From NCBI RefSeq assembly GCF_000741715.1, contig NZ_JGZN01000016.1, positions 62,001-126,000 on the forward strand: a DNA stretch of 64,000 nt, read 5' to 3'. The translations under genes were made by a program, and so were the position numbers. The notes under the pieces are model-generated. The model did not search any database and was not told the origin of the DNA. It worked only from the letters and a program-made list of their open reading frames with translations. Each line of letters begins with the position of its first letter. Position 1 is the stretch's first letter. Shown here one piece after another: positions 52,901-59,859 of the stretch. Origin of the DNA: Bifidobacterium saguini DSM 23967. GTDB lineage: Bacteria > Actinomycetota > Actinomycetes > Actinomycetales > Bifidobacteriaceae.

Positions 52901-55854
52901 ATTCGTTCCATGGCGTCACCGGGTTCAACGACCTGGACGGCTGGGATGCGCAGCCGGATCTCGCGTTCGAGGGCGTGCAACTGGTCGGCGGGTTCGACGG
53001 CGCGTACAAGACCCGGGATGCGGAATTGGCCGCCTACGGGACGAACGGCTGGGCCGGCATCACGCGGTCGGTTGACGAGTCCGATCTGAACGGCGAACAG
53101 CAGGTGAAACACCGGTTGGCCGCCACCTGGACCGGAGCGTCGTTCACGTTCTCCTATGATCTGAAGAACCCGGCCGGCCGTACGGACGGCGTGCATATGA
53201 CGTTCGGCGCGCCCGTCACCCGCAGCCAGGTGCTCACCTACAAGGCGAACGGGGGCACGGGGAAGCTGCCTTCGCACACCACGGCGGATTCGGTCGAACC
53301 CGCCGCCTCCACGACCGTCGGCACGGTGAAGCCGATCGCCGGCAAGTCCGTTTCGGAGACTCCCATGGCGCTCTACGATTCGACCACCGAGCAAGCCGAT
53401 GGCTCGCGTCAAAGGACCATCACCCGTTCGGATGGTTCGGTGCGTGTGGAGACAATCGACGCGTCCACCGACACGGTGGCCGGCTGCCAGGTCTACTATC
53501 CGGCCGGCACCAAAATCACGTTGGCGACCATGGAGAAGGACTCCGACTGCTGGGATTCCAGCATGATCTCGAAGGATCATCGCACGTTCTACGGATGGTC
53601 GGCGAACACGGATGCGAACGACCAGGACGTTCCCGTCACGGACACCATGGATCGTGCCACATTGGACGCGAATAAGGCGACCGAGATCACCATGCCGGCC
53701 CGCGCGAAGACCGTGTACGCGTTGTGGGCGATCGACCCGACCCTCACCTACGACGTGAACGCCCCGACCGGCACGACCGCGCCGAAGGCGCCGGAACCGC
53801 AGGAGGTCGCCTATGATACGGCCGCGGCGAACGCGAGCGGCTGGAGCGAGGGCGAGACGACCCGGATCCCCGGCTACCGGTTCGACGGCTGGTATACGAG
53901 CGTTGATGGGAACACGAAATACGATTTCGCGTCCAAACTCACCTCGGATACGACCATATACGCGCATTGGACGCCGATCGGCTACACCGTGCACTACGAG
54001 CCGAACGGCGGCACCGGAACCATGAGCGACCAACCGTTCACGTTCGACGTGCCGCAGAACCTCACCGCGAACGCGTTCACGCGTGATGGTTGGACGTTCG
54101 CCGGCTGGAAACGCCAGGACACGAAGGACTCGTATACGGACGGCCAGCAGGTCACGAACCTGACCACCACCCCGGATGACACCGTCACCATGCTCGCCCA
54201 ATGGACGGCGAACCCGGCCGGCATCCACTACGAGGCGAACCCGCCGGCCGGCAACACGGCGAACGGCGAGGGAACCCCGGACTGGACCGGCGTGACCGGT
54301 GACACGCCGAGCATCGGCGCGATCGGCTGGACGACCGACGGGTACACGTTCACCGGCTGGAACACGAGCCCGGACGGCAAGGGCGATTCGTACGCGCCGG
54401 GCACCACGTGGAACGCGTCGGGCACGCTCACCCTGTACGCGCAATGGTCGGCCGGCGAAGCGTCGCTTTCCTACGACGGCAACGGGGCGACCGGTGGCGG
54501 CACCGCCGCCCAGACCGGCAGGACGGATGAGAAGGTCAAGGTCCAGGCCAACGGGTTCACTCGCGATGGCTGGACGTTCACCGGCTGGAACACGAGCGCG
54601 GACGGCAAGGGCACGAAGGTGGCCGAGGGTGCGGATTGGACGCTGAAGGGCCATGCGACCCTGTACGCACAATGGACCGCGATGAAACAGACCCTCACGT
54701 ATGACGGCAACGGTGCCACCAGTGGTGACACCCAACCTCAGAACGGTGTTACCGGTCAGACCATCACCACGCGAAGCAACGGATTCACACGTGACGGATA
54801 CTCGTTCGTCCGCTGGGACACCGGCAAGGATGGCGACGGGACCGGCTACAAGGAGAACGCCGACTACGTGATGCAGCCCGCGAACAACGTGCTGTACGCG
54901 ATCTGGCAGGCCGACCCCGCAAGCATCGTCTACAAGCCATGCCCCACAACCGGCGTCGACGGCGGCACGCCCGACACGACGGGCGTGACCGGCCAGAGCG
55001 TGCAGCTCGCCGAGAACGGGTTCACCCGGGCCGGCTACACGTTCCAGGGCTGGACCACCAAATGCGAGGCCGGAAACCCCACGAGTCCGGATGCGATCGT
55101 GCCACCGGGCACGAAACTGATCCTGACGCCCGGCGAAACCCCCTACTATCCGGTATGGAAGGCCAACCCCGCGCACCTCGTCTACCAGCCCAACGGCGGC
55201 AGCGGGGACGCGAAGACCGTCGACGGGGTCGTGGACCAGACGGTGACCACGATCGCGAACCCCTACCAGCGGACCGGATACACGTTCACCGGCTGGAACA
55301 CGAGCGCGGACGGCAAGGGCACGCAAATCGGCGAGAACGCGGATTACACGCTCACCGCCGACGAGAAGGCCGTTCCCGCGAACACGCACGTCCTGTACGC
55401 GCAGTGGACGATCAACACCACCACGCTCCACTTCGACCCGAACGGCGGCGTGGGCATCGGATTGGAGGATCTGACCGGCGACGCGCTCACCACGCTCACC
55501 ATCCCCGCCGACTACGGGAAGGGGAAGGTGACGAGGCCCGGATTCCGGTTCACCGGCTGGAGCCTCGAAAAGACGCCCGCCGATGATACGGATCTGCTGC
55601 AGCCGGGCGAAGGGCAGGTGAACCTGCCAGCCGAAGGCACCGTCACCGTGTACGCGCAGTGGACACCCGAGCTCACCACCCTGCCCTACACGGGCGGCCG
55701 GGTGAGGATACCGACCATCGGATTGTGGATCACCGGCATGGGCCTGATCCTCATGCTCGGAGCCCTCACCCCGCTCATGCGGCTGCATGCCACGGCTTCG
55801 CGCCGACGCAACGGAAGGCACACGCCGAACACGGGTGGAAGGCACGCGGCCTGA
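49960..55854 (+). CDS. Large LPYTG adhesin with tandem 'NGDFEY' modules and InlB-type B repeats (frame restored after the shift)
   Basis: About 1965 residues in this frame; the first ATG is 50041. Two copies of a roughly 250-residue module come first (landmarks LVNGGFDY in the upstream frame, then GWT...VELQ...YAE; LVNGDFEYP near 50772), then two copies of a second module (YRDFILDTTK, GVTGFNDLDG, FDGAYKTRDAEL), then eight to nine InlB/Flg_new repeats ending in patterns like TLYAQWT. The sorting signal LPYTG, one helix and a basic tail follow. Wall attachment depends on sortase, but export depends on frame repair at about 49960. The stop overlaps the sortase ATG by 1 nt. Confidence 0.8.
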   Translation, partial: GGWDTISPHAGDGGGKYTSIDPINGQYMYDTFNDARAWRDWTGFNASRFGWTSDQEGGQPQGNGLTDHKGSVELQRDSATGNTYAEIVGSEINKSILQRIDTRNNTDAVYTIRFDHAALSSEHADSMQALVNGKPVEVTRVTSNLAGDPTGWRGTDIVTHATNGNRFHHDGQWATYEGQVTIPANTPVSTFSFKALNNVDPSKGNLIDNLTFTIAYKLDYDANGGAKSDASRISSKTTGESAETTGKVKTIQDSSSLPANAVAVADAGHENLVNGDFEYPADAAKGVDNPVWTAITPDGKRYTGCVTDQWQPISGFDKSRFGWSSSQTSGSYQGCGVNQRAAGAVELQVDNDGNQYAELTAAQAGTAIYQDVATTPGVAYTWTLKHASLTGEHADSMQVLIGQPGHETAQEAERVTSNGHGDTTGPVGTTITTKTTNTDSLDHADQWETYTGTYVATSTTTRFTFKSLSDWSQVKGNLLDDVSFKTAYKLNYQGNGGEGETPSSSKADSTQPAAFKSANAKTNGTVKPIADKTVKVPSYDLETSDVPGQYRDFILDTTKVKLSDVKFASGQWLETTYQGHDAYWPLTGDAYLTIPNVGSWTNPQGASHTIDATVSLASWNGGYVGDWNGHDFWLFAEQRSDDIPSKVTKALGGVDTSKRSGNSWTVRFTYSDGTPVPDTFKGVTGFNDLDGQDANPSIPFEGVELLSGFDGAYKTRDAELVSYGTNGYAGYKRDAGDESNLDGEIQVRHRLAATWTGASFTFGYNMDASYHGNAKTTFGVPVTRTQVLTYNGNGGTGKVPSHTDSDMVETANAKTNGTVRLAADSTGKVPVYDLESTDVPGQYRDFILDTTKTRLADARFDSDWVTSKDESGGNLYWPTRLGASVTLPDVGSWTDPQGVSHRINATLALKEWNGGNIGQLNSFDANNKIVGDGLFWINVVYRNDDVPAQVRRSLGGIDMSRRVGCQWTVSFTYEDGTSVPDSFHGVTGFNDLDGWDAQPDLAFEGVQLVGGFDGAYKTRDAELAAYGTNGWAGITRSVDESDLNGEQQVKHRLAATWTGASFTFSYDLKNPAGRTDGVHMTFGAPVTRSQVLTYKANGGTGKLPSHTTADSVEPAASTTVGTVKPIAGKSVSETPMALYDSTTEQADGSRQRTITRSDGSVRVETIDASTDTVAGCQVYYPAGTKITLATMEKDSDCWDSSMISKDHRTFYGWSANTDANDQDVPVTDTMDRATLDANKATEITMPARAKTVYALWAIDPTLTYDVNAPTGTTAPKAPEPQEVAYDTAAANASGWSEGETTRIPGYRFDGWYTSVDGNTKYDFASKLTSDTTIYAHWTPIGYTVHYEPNGGTGTMSDQPFTFDVPQNLTANAFTRDGWTFAGWKRQDTKDSYTDGQQVTNLTTTPDDTVTMLAQWTANPAGIHYEANPPAGNTANGEGTPDWTGVTGDTPSIGAIGWTTDGYTFTGWNTSPDGKGDSYAPGTTWNASGTLTLYAQWSAGEASLSYDGNGATGGGTAAQTGRTDEKVKVQANGFTRDGWTFTGWNTSADGKGTKVAEGADWTLKGHATLYAQWTAMKQTLTYDGNGATSGDTQPQNGVTGQTITTRSNGFTRDGYSFVRWDTGKDGDGTGYKENADYVMQPANNVLYAIWQADPASIVYKPCPTTGVDGGTPDTTGVTGQSVQLAENGFTRAGYTFQGWTTKCEAGNPTSPDAIVPPGTKLILTPGETPYYPVWKANPAHLVYQPNGGSGDAKTVDGVVDQTVTTIANPYQRTGYTFTGWNTSADGKGTQIGENADYTLTADEKAVPANTHVLYAQWTINTTTLHFDPNGGVGIGLEDLTGDALTTLTIPADYGKGKVTRPGFRFTGWSLEKTPADDTDLLQPGEGQVNLPAEGTVTVYAQWTPELTTLPYTGGRVRIPTIGLWITGMGLILMLGALTPLMRLHATASRRRNGRHTPNTGGRHAA

Positions 55855-56816
55855 TGACCACGATGATGATGGAGGGTTGGGCGGATCTGATCGTCCGTCC
55901 GGCCCGCATGCAGGCGGCGCACGACATGCTGCTGCGCCGCCTGCACCGGCGCTACCGGCTCACCGCCCTGGCCGCGATCCTCTGCCTGATCCTGGGATCA
56001 TTGCTCACCATGGCCCCGTATCTGATCCAGATGTGGGGGCAACGGGAGGTGGAGGCGCACGCCAGAGCGGTCACGGAGACCGCAAGCATGTTCCCCGAAG
56101 CATCCAGGGAGTCGGCCGTCGAGCAAGCGGTCGCCTGGAATCGACGCCTCTACGAGTCCGGCCAGCCGATCATCGGCGAACCCGTGTTCGACGGGAAAAC
56201 CGCCGGCGGCTTCCAGGGCGACGCGGAATACCAGCGTCAACTGTCCGTGAACGGGTTGGATGCGATGGGCGAGCTGCTCATCCCCGTGATCGGCGTGGAC
56301 ATGCCCATCATGCACGGCGCCGGCCAGCAGGTGTTGGAGCATGCGGCCGGCCACCTGCCCGGCACGTCGCTGCCGGTCGGCGGGAACAACACGCGCACCG
56401 TGATCACCGGGCATTCGAACCTGAAAACGGCGACCCTGTTCACCCGGTTGGGCGAACTGAAACCGGACGACAGGTTCTACATCCGCGTCATGGGGCACAC
56501 GCTCGCCTACCGGGTCACGTCGAAACAGGTGATCCGCCCCGACCAGACCCGTGCGCTGCGCATCCGGAAGAACCGGGATATGGCGACCCTGCTGACCTGC
56601 ACGGGAGCGGGAAACACGATGCGGCTCATCGTCAACGGGATACGCGACGACGATCCCAGCCACATGGACCCCGGCATGGAACCCCGCGACCGGCTGAACG
56701 CCATGATCACGGGCATCACCGCCGGCCTGACCATCCTCGCCGTCGGCATCCCCCTCGCCGTGAGACGGGAGCCGACCGGCATGCATATCGGCTATCAAAG
56801 GAAAGGAAACCAATGA
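55854..56816 (+). CDS. Class C sortase
   Basis: 320 residues. Two membrane helices flank the catalytic domain (ALAAILCLILGSLLTMAPYLI near 42-62 and ITGITAGLTILAVGIPLAV near 285-305), the class C layout. The catalytic histidine is in VITGHSNLKTATLF near 183, the cysteine in MATLLTCTGAGN near 243, and the arginine downstream in MRLIV. It joins pilin subunits or anchors LPxTG proteins. Its ATG overlaps the adhesin stop (TGATG), and its stop overlaps the first lipoprotein start (ATGA), so all are coupled. Confidence 0.93.
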   Translation: MTTMMMEGWADLIVRPARMQAAHDMLLRRLHRRYRLTALAAILCLILGSLLTMAPYLIQMWGQREVEAHARAVTETASMFPEASRESAVEQAVAWNRRLYESGQPIIGEPVFDGKTAGGFQGDAEYQRQLSVNGLDAMGELLIPVIGVDMPIMHGAGQQVLEHAAGHLPGTSLPVGGNNTRTVITGHSNLKTATLFTRLGELKPDDRFYIRVMGHTLAYRVTSKQVIRPDQTRALRIRKNRDMATLLTCTGAGNTMRLIVNGIRDDDPSHMDPGMEPRDRLNAMITGITAGLTILAVGIPLAVRREPTGMHIGYQRKGNQ

Positions 56817-57748
56817 TGAAACACACCGAAACCACCCCCGACGCGATACGTAGGGGGGTGGCGCTCCTGACCGTCGTTCTCACGCTCATCCCGTTGACGG
56901 CATGCGCGTCCGCCGGCACGACGGGCATGAGCGCGCAAACCCCAATGAACGCGTCGACCATCGCGAACGCCACGTTGCCGGATCACATCGTCAACGGGGA
57001 TTTCGAAGCCTACACATGGCGGCAGCTGACCGGCGGCCAGCAGGAACCCGGCCTGGGCAACTGGACCAGCATCGACCCGGCCACGGGAGCATCCTACGTA
57101 TCCTCCAACAACAACCACTGGTCGTGGAAGGTCACTGATTGGGACAACAACCGGTTCGCATGGGCGAGCACTCAGGTGAAAGGCGCCAGCGCCGAACAAC
57201 GTGCCGGCGCGGTCGAACTCCAAAAGGAGGACGACACCAATAACATCTACGCGGAGATCACCGCCGCGCAGGCGGGCACCGCCATCTACCAGGACATTAA
57301 TACGGCCAGTGACACTCCGGTCGTCTACCGTGTGAGGCTCGACCATGCGAGCATCAGCCGCACCTGGCTGGACAAGATGCAGGTGCTCGTCGGCAAACCC
57401 GGCGAGGAGCAAGCCGTGCCCATGACCCGCACCAGTTCGAACGGGAACGGCGACCAGACCGGCGAGACCAGCGACGTCATCGCCACCACGGTCTCCAACC
57501 AGCCACAGGGATGCCATTCTGACGGAGTCATATGCTCGGCCCGCAACCACAAAGGCCAATGGGAGACCTATGAAGGCCAGGTGACGATCCCGGCCGGTCA
57601 GCAGGTCACCCGGTTCACGTTCCTCAACAAATCCAGCAGCAGTAACAACAGCGGCAACCTGGTCGACAACATCGTGTTCGAGAAAGCCTACCCGCTCAAC
57701 TACGACGCGAACGGCGGCACCCTCACCCAGACACCCGGCAGCAAGTAG
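56813..57748 (+). CDS. Lipoprotein carrying one 'NGDFEY' module, paralog 1
   Basis: 311 residues. A lipoprotein signal (ALLTVVLTLIPLTAC, lipobox LTAC near residue 31) precedes one module: HIVNGDFEAYTW, RFAWASTQVKG, GAVELQKEDDTNNIYAEITAAQAGTAIYQ, GQWETYEGQVTIPAG, and VDNIVFEKAYPLNYDANGGT. It matches the two modules of the large adhesin and the next two lipoproteins. The module ends where B repeats begin in the adhesin, then a short tail and stop. A G6 run at 56853-56858 lies in the signal peptide. The start overlaps the sortase stop. Confidence 0.82.
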   Translation: MMKHTETTPDAIRRGVALLTVVLTLIPLTACASAGTTGMSAQTPMNASTIANATLPDHIVNGDFEAYTWRQLTGGQQEPGLGNWTSIDPATGASYVSSNNNHWSWKVTDWDNNRFAWASTQVKGASAEQRAGAVELQKEDDTNNIYAEITAAQAGTAIYQDINTASDTPVVYRVRLDHASISRTWLDKMQVLVGKPGEEQAVPMTRTSSNGNGDQTGETSDVIATTVSNQPQGCHSDGVICSARNHKGQWETYEGQVTIPAGQQVTRFTFLNKSSSSNNSGNLVDNIVFEKAYPLNYDANGGTLTQTPGSK

Positions 57749-57767
57749 ACAAGGAGAGCGAAGCATC

Positions 57768-58661
57768 ATGAAGACATCAAACCGAAAAAAGGCGATGGCC
57801 CTGCTCGGCGTCACCGTCCTGATCGCATCATTGGCTGGGTGCGGAGCATCATCCGCCAGCCAGGCCGCCACAACCATGACCTATCCCAATGCCGTCTCGA
57901 CCGCCTCCACCACGTATCCGGACCATCTGGTCAACGGCGACTTCGAATACATGGCCGCGCAGGTGATGTCACGGCCGAACGGCACCGGAGACCCCACGGA
58001 TTTCACGTTCATCGACCCGGCTGCCGGCCAGCGCCTCGCCTACCCCAGCACCCTGGGCAGGCAGACATGGAAGAGCATCCCCGGATTCGACAAAACCAGA
58101 TTCGCGTGGACAAGCACCCAGACCAATAATCCGAACGAGATCGCCCACCATGCGGGGGTCGTGGAACTCCAACTCGACCTGGACGGCAACACGTACGCGG
58201 AACTCGCGGCAAGCCAGTCGGGCACCGCGATCTACCAGAAGATCGGCACCACGCCGGGCGTCGCCTACCGGGTGCGGTTGAAGCATACGAGCCAATCAGC
58301 CTCATACCTGGATTCCATGCGCGTGCTCATCGGCCCCGAAAACGATTTGCAGCCCGTCTCCATGACCCGTACCACATCCAACAAGGCAGGCGACAAGATA
58401 GGCGAAACCTCCACCACGATCGCCACGCACGCCACCAACACGGACGGCATCACGAACCGCAACCACCATGGGCAATGGGCCACCTACGAGGGCACGTACA
58501 TCGCCACCAGCGATGTGACCGTGTTCACGTTCGAAAACGTCACCAGCTACAACAAGGACACCGGCAACCTGTTGGACGACATCAGCTTCGAGGAAGCCTA
58601 CCCGCTCGACTACCAGGGCAACGGGAGCACGAACGGCAGCACACCACAGGAAAACAAATGA
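57768..58661 (+). CDS. Lipoprotein carrying one 'NGDFEY' module, paralog 2
   Basis: 297 residues. Signal LLGVTVLIASLAGC has lipobox LAGC. The module reads LVNGDFEYMAAQ, FDKTRFAWTSTQTNN, GVVELQLDLDGNTYAELAASQSGTAIYQ, GQWATYEGTYIATSDVTVFTF and LLDDISFEEAYPLDYQGNG, then a short tail. AAGGAGAG precedes the ATG, 20 nt after paralog 1. It is the best preserved of the three stand-alone copies. A surface-binding role is likely from the adhesin relationship, but the ligand is unknown. Confidence 0.82.
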   Translation: MKTSNRKKAMALLGVTVLIASLAGCGASSASQAATTMTYPNAVSTASTTYPDHLVNGDFEYMAAQVMSRPNGTGDPTDFTFIDPAAGQRLAYPSTLGRQTWKSIPGFDKTRFAWTSTQTNNPNEIAHHAGVVELQLDLDGNTYAELAASQSGTAIYQKIGTTPGVAYRVRLKHTSQSASYLDSMRVLIGPENDLQPVSMTRTTSNKAGDKIGETSTTIATHATNTDGITNRNHHGQWATYEGTYIATSDVTVFTFENVTSYNKDTGNLLDDISFEEAYPLDYQGNGSTNGSTPQENK

Positions 58662-58672
58662 AAGGAACAACC

Positions 58673-59593
58673 ATGAAAACCATCACCCCCCCCCGCAGGT
58701 GTTCGTAGAATCCCCGCCCTGATCGCGATCCTGGGCATGCTCGTCCCCTTGGCCGCATGCTCGAACAACACGGCGGACGCGATACCGTCACCAACCCCGA
58801 TGACGGTATCCGCCGCCGACACGACGACCGGATCGGAACATATCATCAACGGGGACTTCGAATACCCGGGAGCCAAGGCGTTCAACTTCGCGCACACGAA
58901 GGATCTGACCATCGGCCAGGATTGGACCGGAGTCGAACGCAACAGCGGCCAATACCTCGACCTCATAAACGCCGCATGGAAATGGCGGAAAATCAACGGC
59001 AGCTTCGACAAAACCAAATTCGGCTGGACAGTACGGAAACCGACGACCCCACCTCGACCAACGCTCAACGCAAAGCCAACGAGGTGGAACTCCAATACGA
59101 TCTGGACGGGAACATCTACGCGGAACTCTGCGCCAACCAGGCCGACACCGCGATCTACCAGAAAATCGCAACCACGCCGGGAGCCGCCTACACGGTGAGT
59201 CTCAAGCATACGAGCCTCGACACTCGAAACAACGACAGCATGCGCGTGGTCATGATCGCAAAAGACGGGTCCAGGAAAACCGTCCCCATGACCCGCATCA
59301 CGTCCAACAAGGCAGGCGACAAGGTCGGCGAAACCAGTGAAACAATCCTCACCCACGCCACCAACAGCACAGATTCACGCGACCACGCCGGACAATGGGC
59401 CACCTACCAGGGAACCTACATCGCCACCAGCGACACAACCACATTCACGTTCGAAAGCGTAGGAGCCAGAGCCTACAACTTTGGCAACCTGTTGGACGAT
59501 GTGAGCTTCAAAACCGCATACCCACTCACCTACAACGGCAACGGAAACACGAAAGGCACCACACCACAACAGAAAAACCAAGCAAAGCAGTAG
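58673..59593 (+). pseudogene. Lipoprotein carrying one 'NGDFEY' module, paralog 3, with two frameshifts
   Basis: ATG 58673 is followed by MKTIT and a run of nine C (58686-58694). With nine C the frame stops at TAG after 11 codons; with eight or eleven it enters AGVRRIPALIAILGMLVPLAAC, a lipoprotein signal with lipobox LAAC. The module then runs to FDKTKFGWT, where one base is missing near 59028 (compare paralog 2, WTSTQT), and resumes as STETDDPTSTNAQRKANEVELQYDLDGN through to the stop at 59593. The gene is off in this sequence, and length change in the C tract alone would not restore it. Confidence 0.75.
58686..58694. repeat. C9 homopolymer at the start of lipoprotein paralog 3
   Basis: Nine consecutive C directly after the fourth codon. 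Eight or eleven C would connect the ATG with the lipoprotein signal. A slippage-prone tract. Confidence 0.7.
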
Positions 59594-59614
59594 AAGGGAA
59601 AAAATATTCCCTTC
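59593..59614 (+). terminator. Terminator of the sortase-lipoprotein operon
   Basis: GAAGGGAA and TTCCCTTC pair across AAAATA, overlapping the stop of paralog 3, followed by TTGATATT. Confidence 0.65.
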
Positions 59615-59721
59615 TTGATATTCGCAATTACGATTAAGTTCATCACGCTGATGGCGTCGTTATCGGGGTTTGATGACGTGAGTTGAGCAACGGTCTGCTC
59701 GCTGACCTGAAGAAATATCGA

Positions 59722-59764
59722 CATGCTATGTATTACTAATACTTGATATTAGTAATACATAGCA
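59722..59764. repeat. 19-bp perfect AT-rich inverted repeat upstream of the CAP-domain gene
   Basis: Arms 59722-59740 and 59746-59764 are fully complementary around CTTGA. Its base composition differs sharply from the GC-rich flanks. It lies 96 nt upstream of ATG 59860, in the promoter or leader. Confidence 0.6.
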
Positions 59765-59859
59765 TTACTATTGGATTTGCGATCAAAGGGTTGCAGCAAT
59801 CGAAGGCTGCAACATCTTGGATGGCAAGTGCAATCCAGACAGAGGAAAGAGGATTAATC

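Noticed and set aside
52837..55845. A 1002-codon open frame opposite the large adhesin
   Set aside because: Arginine/histidine/glycine-rich translation typical of an antisense shadow of a repetitive GC-rich gene.
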